Positions 37,413-47,757 of a DNA stretch of 64,000 bases are shown here, piece after piece. Below the pieces are notes generated by a model, which made no database searches, had not been told where the DNA came from, and worked only from the letters and a program-made list of their open reading frames with translations. Numbering within the stretch: position 1 is the stretch's first letter; each line of letters opens with the position of its first letter. Made by a program: the position numbers and the translations under genes. Source of the stretch: Bactericera cockerelli (taxonomy: Eukaryota > Arthropoda > Insecta > Hemiptera > Triozidae); the NCBI GenBank assembly GCA_024516035.1, contig JAMCCL010000068.1, positions 1 through 64,000 of the forward strand. Direction: 5' to 3'.

Positions 37413-37591
37413 CTATGCGACCCTTGGCATAGTGACTATGCCAACGTTGGCATAGTGACTATGCCAACGTTGGCATAGTCACTATGCCAACGTTCGCATA
37501 TTCAATATGCGAACGTTCTCATAGCAGTATGCAAAAGTATGCATACAGCTATACGTATGATACGTATAGCTGTATGCATACTTTTGCATAC
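37413..37591. repeat. Cluster of perfect palindromes
   Basis: Successive palindromes have arms gttggcatag/ctatgccaac (three in a row) and gttcgcatat/atatgcgaac. The largest has 31-base perfect arms at 37527-37557 and 37561-37591 with a 3-base tga centre. Such DNA would extrude cruciforms. It belongs to the subterminal repeats of the nested element. Confidence 0.95.
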
Positions 37592-38104
37592 AGCTATACA
37601 TATACCTATGTATTTGAATGTACAGAAATTTGCAGGATAGCCTCCGACTAAGTGCATAAATATTTTGCACTCGGACGGAAGTCATCTACATGCATATTCC
37701 TAGTCATACAAAGTCATAGGATATATGTATTGCCCTATGTGTGGAAAATGAAGAAGAATTCAATTCAAGTAAATATAATGTACAACACATTACACTCTTT
37801 ATTTACAGAAATTACACATCAACAATTTTTAAGTTTACAGAAATTACACATTAACAATTTTTAAATTTACAGAAATTACACATCAATAACTTTTTATTTG
37901 CAGATATTACACTATACGAGTATATACATTTAAGAAAAAATACAACTTATATGTTACATTATCGGGGAGCGGTAAAATGGGAATTGTCAAATGGTAATTA
38001 CCATTTCTAGCACGTACAGGACATGAGTCCTGCTTACAATAATTATGAAAAAATAGTTTGGAACAATTTTTGACAGTCCTCGCAAATGAGCATAGTATTA
38101 AACA

Positions 38105-38407
38105 AATATATGTATGATTTTATTTTTGGTGAAGCACAAAGCCTCTTCACAACTTTTGTGTGTAGCGCAGCATTACTAAGAGCCTCCTTTACTTTTCGAA
38201 TTATTCTATTACATTCATTTCTTTTTACTCTGGTAATGCCGCCACTGGTCGTTACTCATACAAGTAACTACTCATTTTTCCTCACGAAGTATGAGTGGAC
38301 CCCGAACATCCAAGTACAGAGCAGAAAAATTCCTGCCCCGCTGGGAATCGAACCCAGGTCACCATGCGTGCAATGCCTAGCGCGCTAACTCACTCTGCCA
38401 CGGTGAC
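38105..38407 (-). repeat. SINE (family C), tRNA-like head
   Basis: The minus strand opens gtcaccgtggcagagtgagt, with a B box cctgggttcgattcccagcg, followed by the body words shared with 13400-13610 (ttggatgttcgggg, cgtgagga). It is inserted in the nested element, downstream of the cargo gene. Confidence 0.7.
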
Positions 38408-39394
38408 TATTAGTAAACAAATATATAATAGTAAGCAAATTGAAATAGAATAAAACAACAAAAAATACGATAAAGGAGCTCAAAATTTGTACCTACAAGT
38501 AAACTAAACTAAAAAAAGTATATAAAAAAATTCTCTGTATAGGGGGCTGACACATGTAGGGGAAGGTGGGGCAAAATGGAAAAGACAAAAAGAAAATGTT
38601 TTCAAATATTGGAGGAAGAGAGCAGAAAATAGAGCAAGTTTAACAGCTCAAAAAGAGGATTGTAAAACCGAGACTTTGATGGTCGGAAATTTAATTAAAC
38701 GTAACCTCCTTTAGTCCCCGACATTCCCCTACTTTGAGCAGACAAATTACCTACCTAGATGCCCTGGCTGCTCTATTTGCTTTAGGCATTAATGCAAGGT
38801 CAGCTAAAAGTTTAGTAGTCGGTGCATGAATCTTATCATACTTGGTGGATATTTCGTAGGAACCTAGCTGGAGTGTAAGCCACAGATGTTGACTCTCTTC
38901 TGGGTAATTACAATGTGTTACAAAGAAAATCTTGAAACAAAGATCTACAGCTGCTACAATTGAATTTTGAGGTTGTAAAATGTCATCCACAACACAATAA
39001 ACATTGGTTGGATTTTTAAAATCATCTACATACATTTTAGGTCTGTACATTTTAGTCAATTTTTCGATCCGACTCACCCTGCAGGTTTCAATGTTAGAAG
39101 GACTGGACACATGCATTATGAATCCCTCGCAAACTTCAGACCTTGATGGTTTCCAAGAGTGACACTTCACCTTTTTTGTGTCGGGAACTGATGTGAGGTA
39201 GGGCAGCAATAGCAGACACTGCGCAGTCCGAGGCCCTCTCCTTCACGGCTTTTGCTAGGGTGATGATCTTGTCCCTGTGATGGAGAAGACCTTCAATCAA
39301 ACACGTTGTTCTTCCAGGATGCAATATGTCAAAGTCCATGTTTATCTAGAACAGAGAAGAACACACGAGATAAATAATCAACTATCATTGATAG

Positions 39395-39560
39395 TCAAGA
39401 GAAAGAAAAAGAGATAAAGAATGAGAAAAGGAAGTGAGATCGAAATAAATAAAAAATGAATAGAAAATGAAAAATAAACGAAAGAAAGAGAGAAAGAAAG
39501 GAAGAGAGAGAGAGAGAGAGAGAGAGAAATAGAATTGAAAGTAAAATAAAGTGAGAAAAA
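39395..39560. repeat. GA-rich low-complexity tract in intron 2
   Basis: gaaaga/gagaga-rich sequence with a pure (ga)n core at 39503-39528, inside the intron between exons B and C. Minus-strand serine/leucine-rich open frames here are artefacts. Confidence 0.85.
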
Positions 39561-40059
39561 TAGTACTATACCACATAACAAGAAAATCACCGATTTTCTT
39601 AGTGTGGGTTGTTTAGGGCATGTTACTCGTATGTCAGTAAATAATAATTATCTATTCAGTATTCAAGTTAATATTAAGGACTTATTGTAAAAATGTAATT
39701 TCATATAATATCAAAAATCAAAAAAGAAATAACTTACCAACACAGGTCCTCTTTCAGGATCCCGCAGAATACGATATGTGTTGAAGTACTGGATGATTGA
39801 TTGAAATTTTTCATTGCCCGCCTGCAAACATTGGAGTCTGTCCCTTGATGTATCCTCCCAACGGAGTTTGATAGTCTCGAAGGAATCACTTGGAGTAGCA
39901 GTCTCCAACCATTGCAGATAGTTTTGAACTAAGGTGTTTTCTGAAAACAAAACAACACATGTTATAAAAAAAGTCACGTAGCCCCACATCTGAGCTACAA
40001 AATTATTTTATTTATACCTTTTTTTAAGATATTTGTACTAATCACTATTTTGATCACAA

Positions 40060-40165
40060 CTACCCAAACTCGCTTTACCAAATATATGCTTAACCTGGTA
40101 CTCGAACCACCGACCTCCAGGTTACAAGTCCGTCGCCTTATTGATCAGGCTACTGAGGTCTGTCA
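40060..40165 (-). repeat. SINE head (family B) inside intron 1
   Basis: The minus strand reads gacctcagtagcctgatcaa, cttgtaacctggaggtcgg and tggttcgagtaccagg, matching 1138-1222. It lies wholly within the 260-base intron between exons A and B of the cargo gene. Confidence 0.65.
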
Positions 40166-40789
40166 TAAGTTATCTATTTGTAGTTTAAGTATATACATAC
40201 CTACGATATTGAATGTGTCTGTTGCAATGCTTTTGTTCAACTCCGAGTCCTCCTGCTCTTGGTTTTCCCGGTTCTGACTTGGCCTTCGCTTCTTGAACTC
40301 GATGACACCTTCCTTCTTTCCTTTATTTCTGAGAGTTCGCCAGATTTCATACAGCAAGCCGGACGTGGAGCTCCGGTAAGACTTATCTTTCTTTGAAGAA
40401 AATGCTTCATGCAGATCATTGTCGCTGTCATTGGAACGGTACAATTTGAACCAGATGGTGGAGGTTTCTTGTTCAAAAGGAAACTGTTCTATGATTAAGT
40501 CCCGTATTCTCATGAAGTCTAAATATTTTAGTTAACTAAGATACTTTGTGAACAATAAGAAACTGGGTACATTTTTTTAGAATAGGTAGGTAAAATTTAA
40601 ATTAATGTGTAATTTCTGTAAACTCAAGCAAGGTTTTAATTTTATCATTAGGCTATTTCATTTTACACTTTTTAGTAGACTGTCCCTCTCTTTCACCTAA
40701 ATCATCTCCCAAAAATTCGCTCACTGACATTACGAACGTATTTAATACAACCTTGCCTTGTCACACTTAAAAAGAAATGATCGAACCGA

Positions 40790-41087
40790 ACACAACTATC
40801 TTTATTGGAAACATAAAACCTTAGCATGAAACCATACAAACCGCCCTATTTCTATGCTAAAAATTATGCAGACTTTACATAAGTCTATACGAAGAATGTC
40901 AATCATGTTAAATTAGCATGAATCTATAGCTCTTATTTTTATGTTTGTATAGTTTTATACGAACAGCCCTCATTGGCATGAAATGCATGCGTAAAGTAGC
41001 ATACAATTACTTTATATGCGAAACACGTATGGTTTATGCTAATAGTTTAGCATAGCAGTTATGCTAAGACTGTGAGGTATACGAATT
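40790..41087. repeat. Subterminal-type gcata/tatgc sequence
   Basis: Rich in tatgcgaa, tagcatga and atgctaa words like those at both ends of the nested element, but not cleanly periodic. It leads into the 163-bp array. Confidence 0.6.
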
Positions 41088-41765
41088 TGGCTTGAAGTTA
41101 TGTCTTCAATTTTCCTGTATGTATAACTCTATGCAAACATTTTGCGTTGACATAAAAAGCATGCAGAAATAAGTATAAAGTGCCTTTTTGTACGAAAAAT
41201 GCATGGTTCATGCCACCAAGTTTATGTTAAGCATGAGCCATGTACCAATTTGGCTTGAAGTTATGTCTTCAAATTTCCTGTATGTATAACTTTATGCAAA
41301 CATTTTGCGTTGACATAAAAAGTATGCGGAAATAGGTGTAAAGTGCCTTTTTGTACGAAAAATGCATGGTTTATGCGACCGAGATTATGTTAAGCACGAA
41401 CGATGTACCAATTTGGCTTGAAGTTATGTCTTCAATTTTCCTGTATGTATAACTTTATGCAAACATTTTGCGTTGACATAAAAAGTATGCGGAAATAAGT
41501 ATAATGTGCCTTTTTGTACGAAAAATGCATGGTTCATGCGACCGAGATTATGTTAAGCACGAGCGGTGTACCAATTTGGCTTGAAGTTATGTCTTCAAAT
41601 TTCCTGTATGTATAACTTTATGCAAACATTTTGCGTTGACATAAAAAGTATGCGGAAATAAGTATAAAGTGCCTTTTTGTACGAAAAATGCATGGTTCAT
41701 GCGACCGAGATTATGTTAAGCACGAGCGGTGTACCAATTTGGCTATATAAGTTGTATGTCTTCAA
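41088..41765. repeat. 163-bp tandem array, about 4 copies
   Basis: The words cttgaagttatgtcttcaa, ctttatgcaaacattttgcg, aagtgcctttttgtacg and aaaaatgcatggttcatgc repeat with a period of exactly 163 (cttgaag at 41091, 41254, 41417, 41580; a variant fifth start at 41743). Copies differ by a few bases. Confidence 0.95.
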
Positions 41766-41822
41766 ATATTTCATTTGTATAACGTTATGTGTGTGCATCG
41801 ATACTGTTATGTTCAGGATCGT

Positions 41823-41825
<3 letters not shown>

Positions 41826-41860
<35 letters not shown>

Positions 41861-42243
41861 ACACACATTACACACACACAGTACACACACATACTACACA
41901 CACGCAGTACACACAAACACACACACACACATACATACACATTACACACACACAGTACACACAAACAAACACACACACACACAGTACACACATACACATA
42001 CATACACACACACACAGTACACACACACATACATACACACACTCACAGTACACACACACAGTACACACACACACATACATACACACACACACAGTACACA
42101 CACACAATACACACACACTCACAGTACACACACACAGTACACACAAACAAACACACACACACAGTACACACACACACACAGTACACACACACACAGTACA
42201 CACAAACACACACACACATACATACACACACACACACACACAG
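41826..42243. repeat. (CA)n-rich array with agtacacac punctuation
   Basis: About 420 bases of acac repeats regularly interrupted by cagtacacac, catacata and cacaaaca. The long Thr/His and Cys/Val open frames in it are low-complexity artefacts. It directly follows the 163-bp array. Confidence 0.95.
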
Positions 42244-42629
42244 TACAAATGAAAAATATTTGGGCAAAAAAGTGGTTTTTTGTGAAATTGGTATGAAAAG
42301 TTAAAAGTTTAACAATTGTCTTTAGTAATTCAGGTAATTGTTATAACATTTTACTCTCGAACATTTTGCTCTCAGATCATTCATTTTTGCTGCAGAACTC
42401 CCGTAAGTTGAGTTGATCATTTTTCCCCATCTCAGGTGGCCACTAATAATTTGTAGGTATATAGGTGCTCATATAGGTGCTCACTACAGCATTGTAGGAT
42501 TTTTTCCAGTAAATCCAAATCTAATTATAATCCATCTTTTCTGTAATTGTTGAGGACAAGTCGCTATGGACAATACCTCCATAGATAGATTGTCGTTACG
42601 AGGCTGAATGGGTCCCGAAAACATCCAAA

Positions 42630-42730
42630 CCCATGTTGACAAATTATTGTCTCCGCCGGGATTCGAGCCCGGGTCTAACGAGTGCAAAGACCACTGAGCC
42701 ATGTGCTGTGGGAGCTGGTCCCGTCGTATA
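42630..42730 (-). repeat. tRNA-like SINE head (family E); partial copy at 43425-43480
   Basis: The minus strand reads gcacatggctcagtggtctt and gacccgggctcgaatcccgg, an A and B box. The partial copy at 43425-43480 shares gggttcgaacccgggt and gggagctgg, then stops abruptly at tttagcatata, where the right subterminal block begins. Confidence 0.55.
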
Positions 42731-43484
42731 TTAACATCAGGTATATGAATTGTACACACAATACTTTATACTCCACATAGGTGTTTCGAAGTTCAGTTCA
42801 AATGTTCCAAATGTCATTAAAAAAGGTTCTTTCACTCGTATACCTGCGATCCATGCAAAAACAGAGGATGACCTCTCTCCATTAGTGACCCAATTGATAC
42901 GTCGCCGGCTGGTCAATATGAGTGGTGTGGTTATACATAACATAATATAGGTATATATGCTTTAAATTTCCGAAAGCCTCATCACCGTTAAATATACCTT
43001 TAACCTTTGCCTCTAAAATCCTTCCATTGTGTATTATTACCTAATATGAATAGATTTCAGAGTCCATTTCTCGAGTCTAGCCCATAGCACTATTTCATTT
43101 ATTTATATAAGCTACGCAACGCTCAGGTAGGTATAACAGGTAGGTTTAAAGGTATATTAATTTGTTTCCCACGGAATCTGTTTGAGTAATTACAACACAA
43201 AATCTAAGAATAATATAGGTATTAGATAATATTCCCGGGAATTACGTTTAAGGATTATTTAACATGGGCGAAATACATTTGAAAATATTATCAAGGTTTC
43301 TATATGATTAATTTTTTGTAAAGGTATATCACATTATAATATAATACGTATTGTAGTATCCCCAGCTAAATGTAGAACCCTCGTCAGTAACTTAAACAGT
43401 AACCAAACCATCACGGTTGCAAATTATTGCCCCCGTCAGGGTTCGAACCCGGGTACTCATTCATGCGGGAGCTGGACTAGTTTA

Positions 43485-43860
43485 GCATATAATTTATGCT
43501 AAAGTATTTATGCTACCCTAAGAAAACAGTTATTTTATGTTAAGATTTTGTTAGCATGAAATTATACGAACTTCACTATACATGTTCCGCATAAAAAGCT
43601 TCTCTTAGCATACATGTGGCACTGTTAGCATACATGAGATGACGTCATTAAAACCTGTTGTATAAAATTAAGCTAATTTTAGTATAAAAAACTTTTATGC
43701 TAAAGCCATTTTTATACGAACGGCTCTTTTTGTGTAAATTATGCTAAAATTATGTATAAACGCGAAAAAAATTGTTTTTTTTTAGCATAAAATATGCTAA
43801 ATTACTATAGTTTTTATGCGAATGGTTTTTATACAAACTTTTTAAAAAATCCTTTTTCAG
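43485..43860. repeat. Right subterminal gcata/tatgc block of the nested element
   Basis: It contains many inverted pairs such as tttagcata/tatgctaaa, plus gatgacgtcatta, which answers gtgacgtcattac near 36930 in the left block. This supports the view that 36772 and 43876 are two ends of one element. Confidence 0.65.
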
Positions 43861-43879
43861 CGTGTATACACACTAGGCT

Positions 43880-44388
43880 CGATAGAACCACACACTTGGG
43901 TTCCGACCCACAAGGTTCATTTAGGGTGCCGTGCCGCCGAGATTTGAAACTGTCAATTAAAATTATTTTATATCAATATGACAGACAGATAGATTATACA
44001 ACAAAAATTGGTTCTGAAAATTAAGATGACGACATTGAATGTAAATAAGTAAAAATTGGGGTGACGACTTTAAATATAGTAAATATAAATTAATATGGCG
44101 ACATTGAATACAAATAGACATAAGGTTGATGACAAAAATAAATCAAATGAATAAAAACAGATAGGTAAAATAAAAGATTCTATTGTATGCATCTACATAG
44201 CTCGGGCGATTCAATCAGTTTGATTACGGTTAAAGTATTATCCCCACAAATTACATTATACTTATTTTAACCACCCGAGACACAAGGATTTTTTTTTTTT
44301 TTTTTTTTTTTTTATAAATATGCAGAAGTCTAACCCTAACTAAATATACCTGTACGGATTACTACCCAACCATCACTTCATCTGTCGA
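43880..44388 (-). other. Retroelement sequence 3' of env
   Basis: Non-coding sequence between the env stop codon and the nested insertion. It has a long T-run at 44289-44313 (A-run in the sense strand) and short repeats around gacgac(a/t)ttgaa at 44026-44115. No gene is seen. Confidence 0.45.
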
Positions 44389-46192
44389 CTAGTGTGTATC
44401 AGTGGACAATCTCTTCTCGAGGACTTGTGCGATTCTGTCGTGTTCGTGTAGAGCCTGCGTCAGTCGTTCCATCGCTTGAGTGTCCGTTGATTTTTCTGGT
44501 TTATTGAAGCATTGAATGATGGAGATCAGGATCAAGTTTAGCGGTTTTCGGAACAAGATCACCAAAACAAGGAGAGTGATGATCACGCTCCATTCAACAT
44601 GAAAATATTGAGCCTTTTCTCGCAACTGAGAATAGGTGGTCGTGTCCATATGGTCTGATGCTGGCTCTGGATATAAGACAGGTTTTCTGGTGATCTCCCA
44701 TGTGGCATTGAGGAGCGCCTCCATCTTTTCTTTGTACTGCATTGTGTTGTTCTTTATGATTGAGTCTGCTGAATCTTGGTTTGTGACCCAATCATTTGGT
44801 ATCACATGATGAATCGACAACTTGCTGACCCACTGCGCCTCACAAGGGAATGTGGACTCGATCAGCATATCATCATTAATTTCGGCCTCGCAGTCGCATG
44901 GCAGTTTAATTACCATGTATCCATGCGAGACTTTAGGCAATTTGATTTTGTTTGAGGATTGGTTGGACGCACACTTTAGCTGGAATGAACTTGGCGGGTG
45001 AGTGATGGCAAAGGACTCCTGACCCAGGGATGAAATAATAGTCTGTGTTGTCCTGGTGCAGATTGTCGGGCATTCCTTGCACTCACCGTTTTCCGACGGG
45101 TTTGAAAATATCGCCCTGTCCACAAAGCACAGCGAGTTGACATCTGGCTGACAATGGGTGTCGTCCTCTAACCAGCGATATTTACCTCCCGTCGAAATAA
45201 CTTTGGTAGACGTTGGTTGTTTTTTTACAGGTGTTGTTGAGTTCCGCATGAGGTATTGATTTTACTTTAAACAGCTTTAGATTTTTGTTGGCTCTGGTTA
45301 TTGGGATTTTAATACGAACTGCTACTTGTTGGTCAGAAATTATACAGGATGCGATGGGAAGAGAGTAGTATTTCCCCCAATTTTGGACAGGAATGGCTAG
45401 TTGCCAATTCTTGCTCGAAATAGAGTTTTGGATTTTGCCGAGATCCGATTTTAAAATGGATGGTGTGACAATTTGGGGTGGAATACGTTTTGATTGGCAT
45501 ACTGTGGCAGCTATGGATAGTTTAGCTTCGTTGATCAGTAACTCGATCGACGAGTAGATGTTGACCACGTGTTTCACGAGTATTGAATCTCGTGCTTCTA
45601 TAGCCTCTTGATTTAATATTGTTGATGCCAAGGCTTGTTTGGTGGATTTGGCCACGGCGTTGAACTGGCGGGTTACATCGTCAATTGAAGCTGTAGACAG
45701 AGCCACCTGCTTGTGGTCGTCGTGGATTGTCATCTTCATAGCCTCCACCTGGTTTGTAAGTCGACTCTGAGAGTTGAAGAGTTCGTCTGTGTCGTCCGTC
45801 GTGGCAATCTGACAACACGCGTGCATGATCCACTGGATAGGGCTGAATCTCCTTGATCTGAGGCTTGATTCTTCAGGGAATTGGGGAGCCATTTGGAGCA
45901 GTAAATATTTGGTATCTGCTTCAAATTTTGTCAAGATCTTGTCCAGGGCACAAGTGGTGTTCTGATAACACTGACTCCATTTTGACGTGTTATCAGTGTC
46001 GTTCTCTGGCTTCTGAGTATTTGGTCTCTGGATGTTAATTTGGTACTGTAGTGGGATTGAATTTTCGTAGATGACTGCTGGTATTTCTGTTGTGATAAGT
46101 GGGTTTTGAGTTTTGATTGAGATATCTAATGGGTCTGCTGATGATGACCACAAACACACTAGCGCACACACGATGGTTGGTTGGTAAAACAT
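44389..46192 (-). pseudogene. env: env glycoprotein (insect errantivirus F-like), frameshifted
   Basis: Two overlapping frames make up one envelope gene. The 5' part (46192-45182, 336 codons) begins with a signal peptide and has a furin-like RSRR at residues 112-115, followed by a hydrophobic FSPIQW segment placed like a fusion peptide. The 3' part (to 44389, 286 codons from its first ATG) holds cysteine-rich ectodomain (cysteines at 33-64 and 118-136), N-glycosylation sites and a membrane anchor at about 218-246, then a cytoplasmic tail. Layout matches the baculovirus F-like Env of errantiviruses, which mediates membrane fusion. The reading frame is lost by one indel between about 45180 and 45250, so no full-length protein would be made. 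Other residues look little damaged. Confidence 0.85.
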
Positions 46193-46543
46193 GGTGAGAG
46201 ACTAAAATGAGATTGGCTAATTTGACTAACTAATAAAAAATCTTCCTATTAAGGTGTGATTGTAAATGTAAACAATAAGGTTATTTTAGCTAGCTTACTG
46301 ACGATTGTCTTCCGGGTTCATTGTCTATTTGTTACTTTCCCGTTTCAAGTGATGGTATTATTTCTCAGGACAGAAATTCTTTTCAACTATACATTCATAC
46401 GGTTATTTCATCATAATTAAACACTTATACCCAAACACATACAAATTCACTTATACCCTACAGACAAAAATTCAGTCATACTGCCAAATAGAGGCCTAAA
46501 ATTTTGAAGTTGATTAGTCCGTCAATCCTGGAATAAATACTTA

Positions 46544-46587
<44 letters not shown>

Positions 46588-47757
46588 GTTGGAAATATGT
46601 GGGTTTCCTTTACTTTAAAAAAAAATATATCCACCCCTACCACTAGGGAGATTTTCTTGTGACAACCCAGAAGTCAGTCGTTAGTTAAGCTTAGAATATT
46701 GTCCATCCTTGCTTTGAGGTTAAGGTTCATAACAAAGAAAATGTGTTCTCGCCTTAGCAGAGGACTGCTCTTATTTTGTAATAATGAGCATTTTGATATA
46801 CCCAGGGGGTATTAGACATTCCGGGACAACTTTCGATACAATTTAAACCATTATAATTTATTTGAATGCCCGAATTTTGTGTCTGTCTCCGGATGCTGTA
46901 ACGAGTAATGACGTTTAAGACGTCATACTTCGTGTATTGTGATCAAGATTCCTATTTTCTCAATAAGGGATTGAGATGATAGAAATCTTTGAACCCACGA
47001 GAAAATTATAGTGTGAGCGATTGAGAGGAAGAGAGAAAGATTGAGTGGAGAAAGATAGAGAGATAGGATTATTTGCTTGAGTACTACTTATAACGTACTC
47101 TAAGCAAAGCGAACATCTGTTGAGAGGAATGTAGATATTGAGTCAGCATTCTTGAGGTGAATGCCTTGTGATAATATTACAATTGTCTAGTTCCTACTAA
47201 CCTAGTATGTTGAAGGTGTCAGTGTTGACTCATTCTACAGCGAATGTTACGTACGCTGACTTGTTTATTTACAGAAATTCTACCTCTAGGAATGCATGTA
47301 TTTACACGTCTAATTCTAACAGCAACAAAAGATATGTATGGACAACAAGTTGAGGATCAAAAAAAAAAAAATTAATAATAATAATAAAAGAGAGCAGATA
47401 AAATTAACATGGGGGAATATACATTTGGCAAGAGTAACAGGCCTTAAGTTCGGTTTGTCCCTATGTTCAATTACTGATGATTGACTCTTAATGGGGGGAA
47501 ACCTTTGGCACGATCAGTATTCCTGATGTGAGTTTTCTGGTCACTGAGCTATTCCTGTATGTAGCTTGTATGTAACGCAATTTTCTGTAACTTACGGCTC
47601 TGTATTCTAAGCGTAACTTTTTTTGCTGATTTAAATTGTATTATGTTGACAAGATACGAAATCTTTGAGAAAATAAAGGATTACCAAAACATAAATATAA
47701 AAAAAAAACCTTTTTTTTTTTTTTTTTTTTTTTTTTATATATATATACACAGAACTT
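46193..47757 (-). other. pol-env spacer with long homopolymers
   Basis: This 1.56-kb region has no gene. It has a T-run of about 35 at 46551-46586, an A-run near 47359-47371, and a T-run at 47710-47736 followed by a (ta)n. The length is unusual for errantiviruses, where env usually lies close to pol. Long T-runs (A-runs in the sense strand) hint at past insertions of A-tailed sequence. Confidence 0.45.
46604..46619 (-). promoter_or_regulatory. Internal copy of the polypurine tract
   Basis: The minus strand reads tttaaagtaaaggaaa, an exact 16-base match to the tract at 36693-36708 next to the 3' LTR. It lies between pol and env. It resembles in principle the central polypurine tract of lentiviruses and Ty1. 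No LTR-like sequence follows it. Confidence 0.55.

Larger units (their letters stand above)
38751..40518 (-). pseudogene. Three-exon gene of a widespread uncharacterised family, frameshifted
   Basis: Exon A is 40518-40201, exon B 39940-39738 and exon C 39345-38751 (stop at 38751-38753). Donors are ag|gtatgt after A and g|gtaagt after B. Acceptors are tttcag before B and ttctag before C. Phases agree at both junctions. The product starts near MRIRDLIIEQF (40513), has an acidic/basic linker, then FDILHPGRTTCLIEGLL in exon C and, in the next frame, VDDILQPQNSIVAAVDLCFK. I recall proteins of this layout in insects, cnidarians and fish, often in many copies, but know no function or family name. 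A one-base frameshift near 39210 splits exon C, so it is probably not functional. Upstream exons may exist. Its strand matches the retroelement. Confidence 0.65.
36772..43876 (-). mobile_element. Nested ~7.1-kb DNA element with cargo gene
   Basis: Left end tacacggtgaaaaac (36772-36786) and right end ctttttcagcgtgta (43862-43876) are inverted copies with 13 of 15 matching. Inside both ends lie inverted subterminal words ctttagcataaa and tgacgtcat plus many gcata/tatgc palindromes. The body holds a spliced gene, SINEs, a 163-bp tandem array and a CA array. No recognisable transposase was seen. It interrupts the retroelement between env and the polypurine tract. No clear target duplication was found, so the exact edges are provisional. 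Confidence 0.6.

Noticed and set aside
37413..37591. CRISPR array
   Set aside because: Repeats are palindromic and contiguous without unique spacers, and the DNA is clearly eukaryotic.
38970..39209. Separate start of a 152-codon gene at 39209
   Set aside because: The start would be TTG, and the frame continues exon C of the gene upstream after a one-base shift.
41677..42296. 191- and 173-codon Thr/His-rich open frames
   Set aside because: Translation of the CA array; no biased start or motif.
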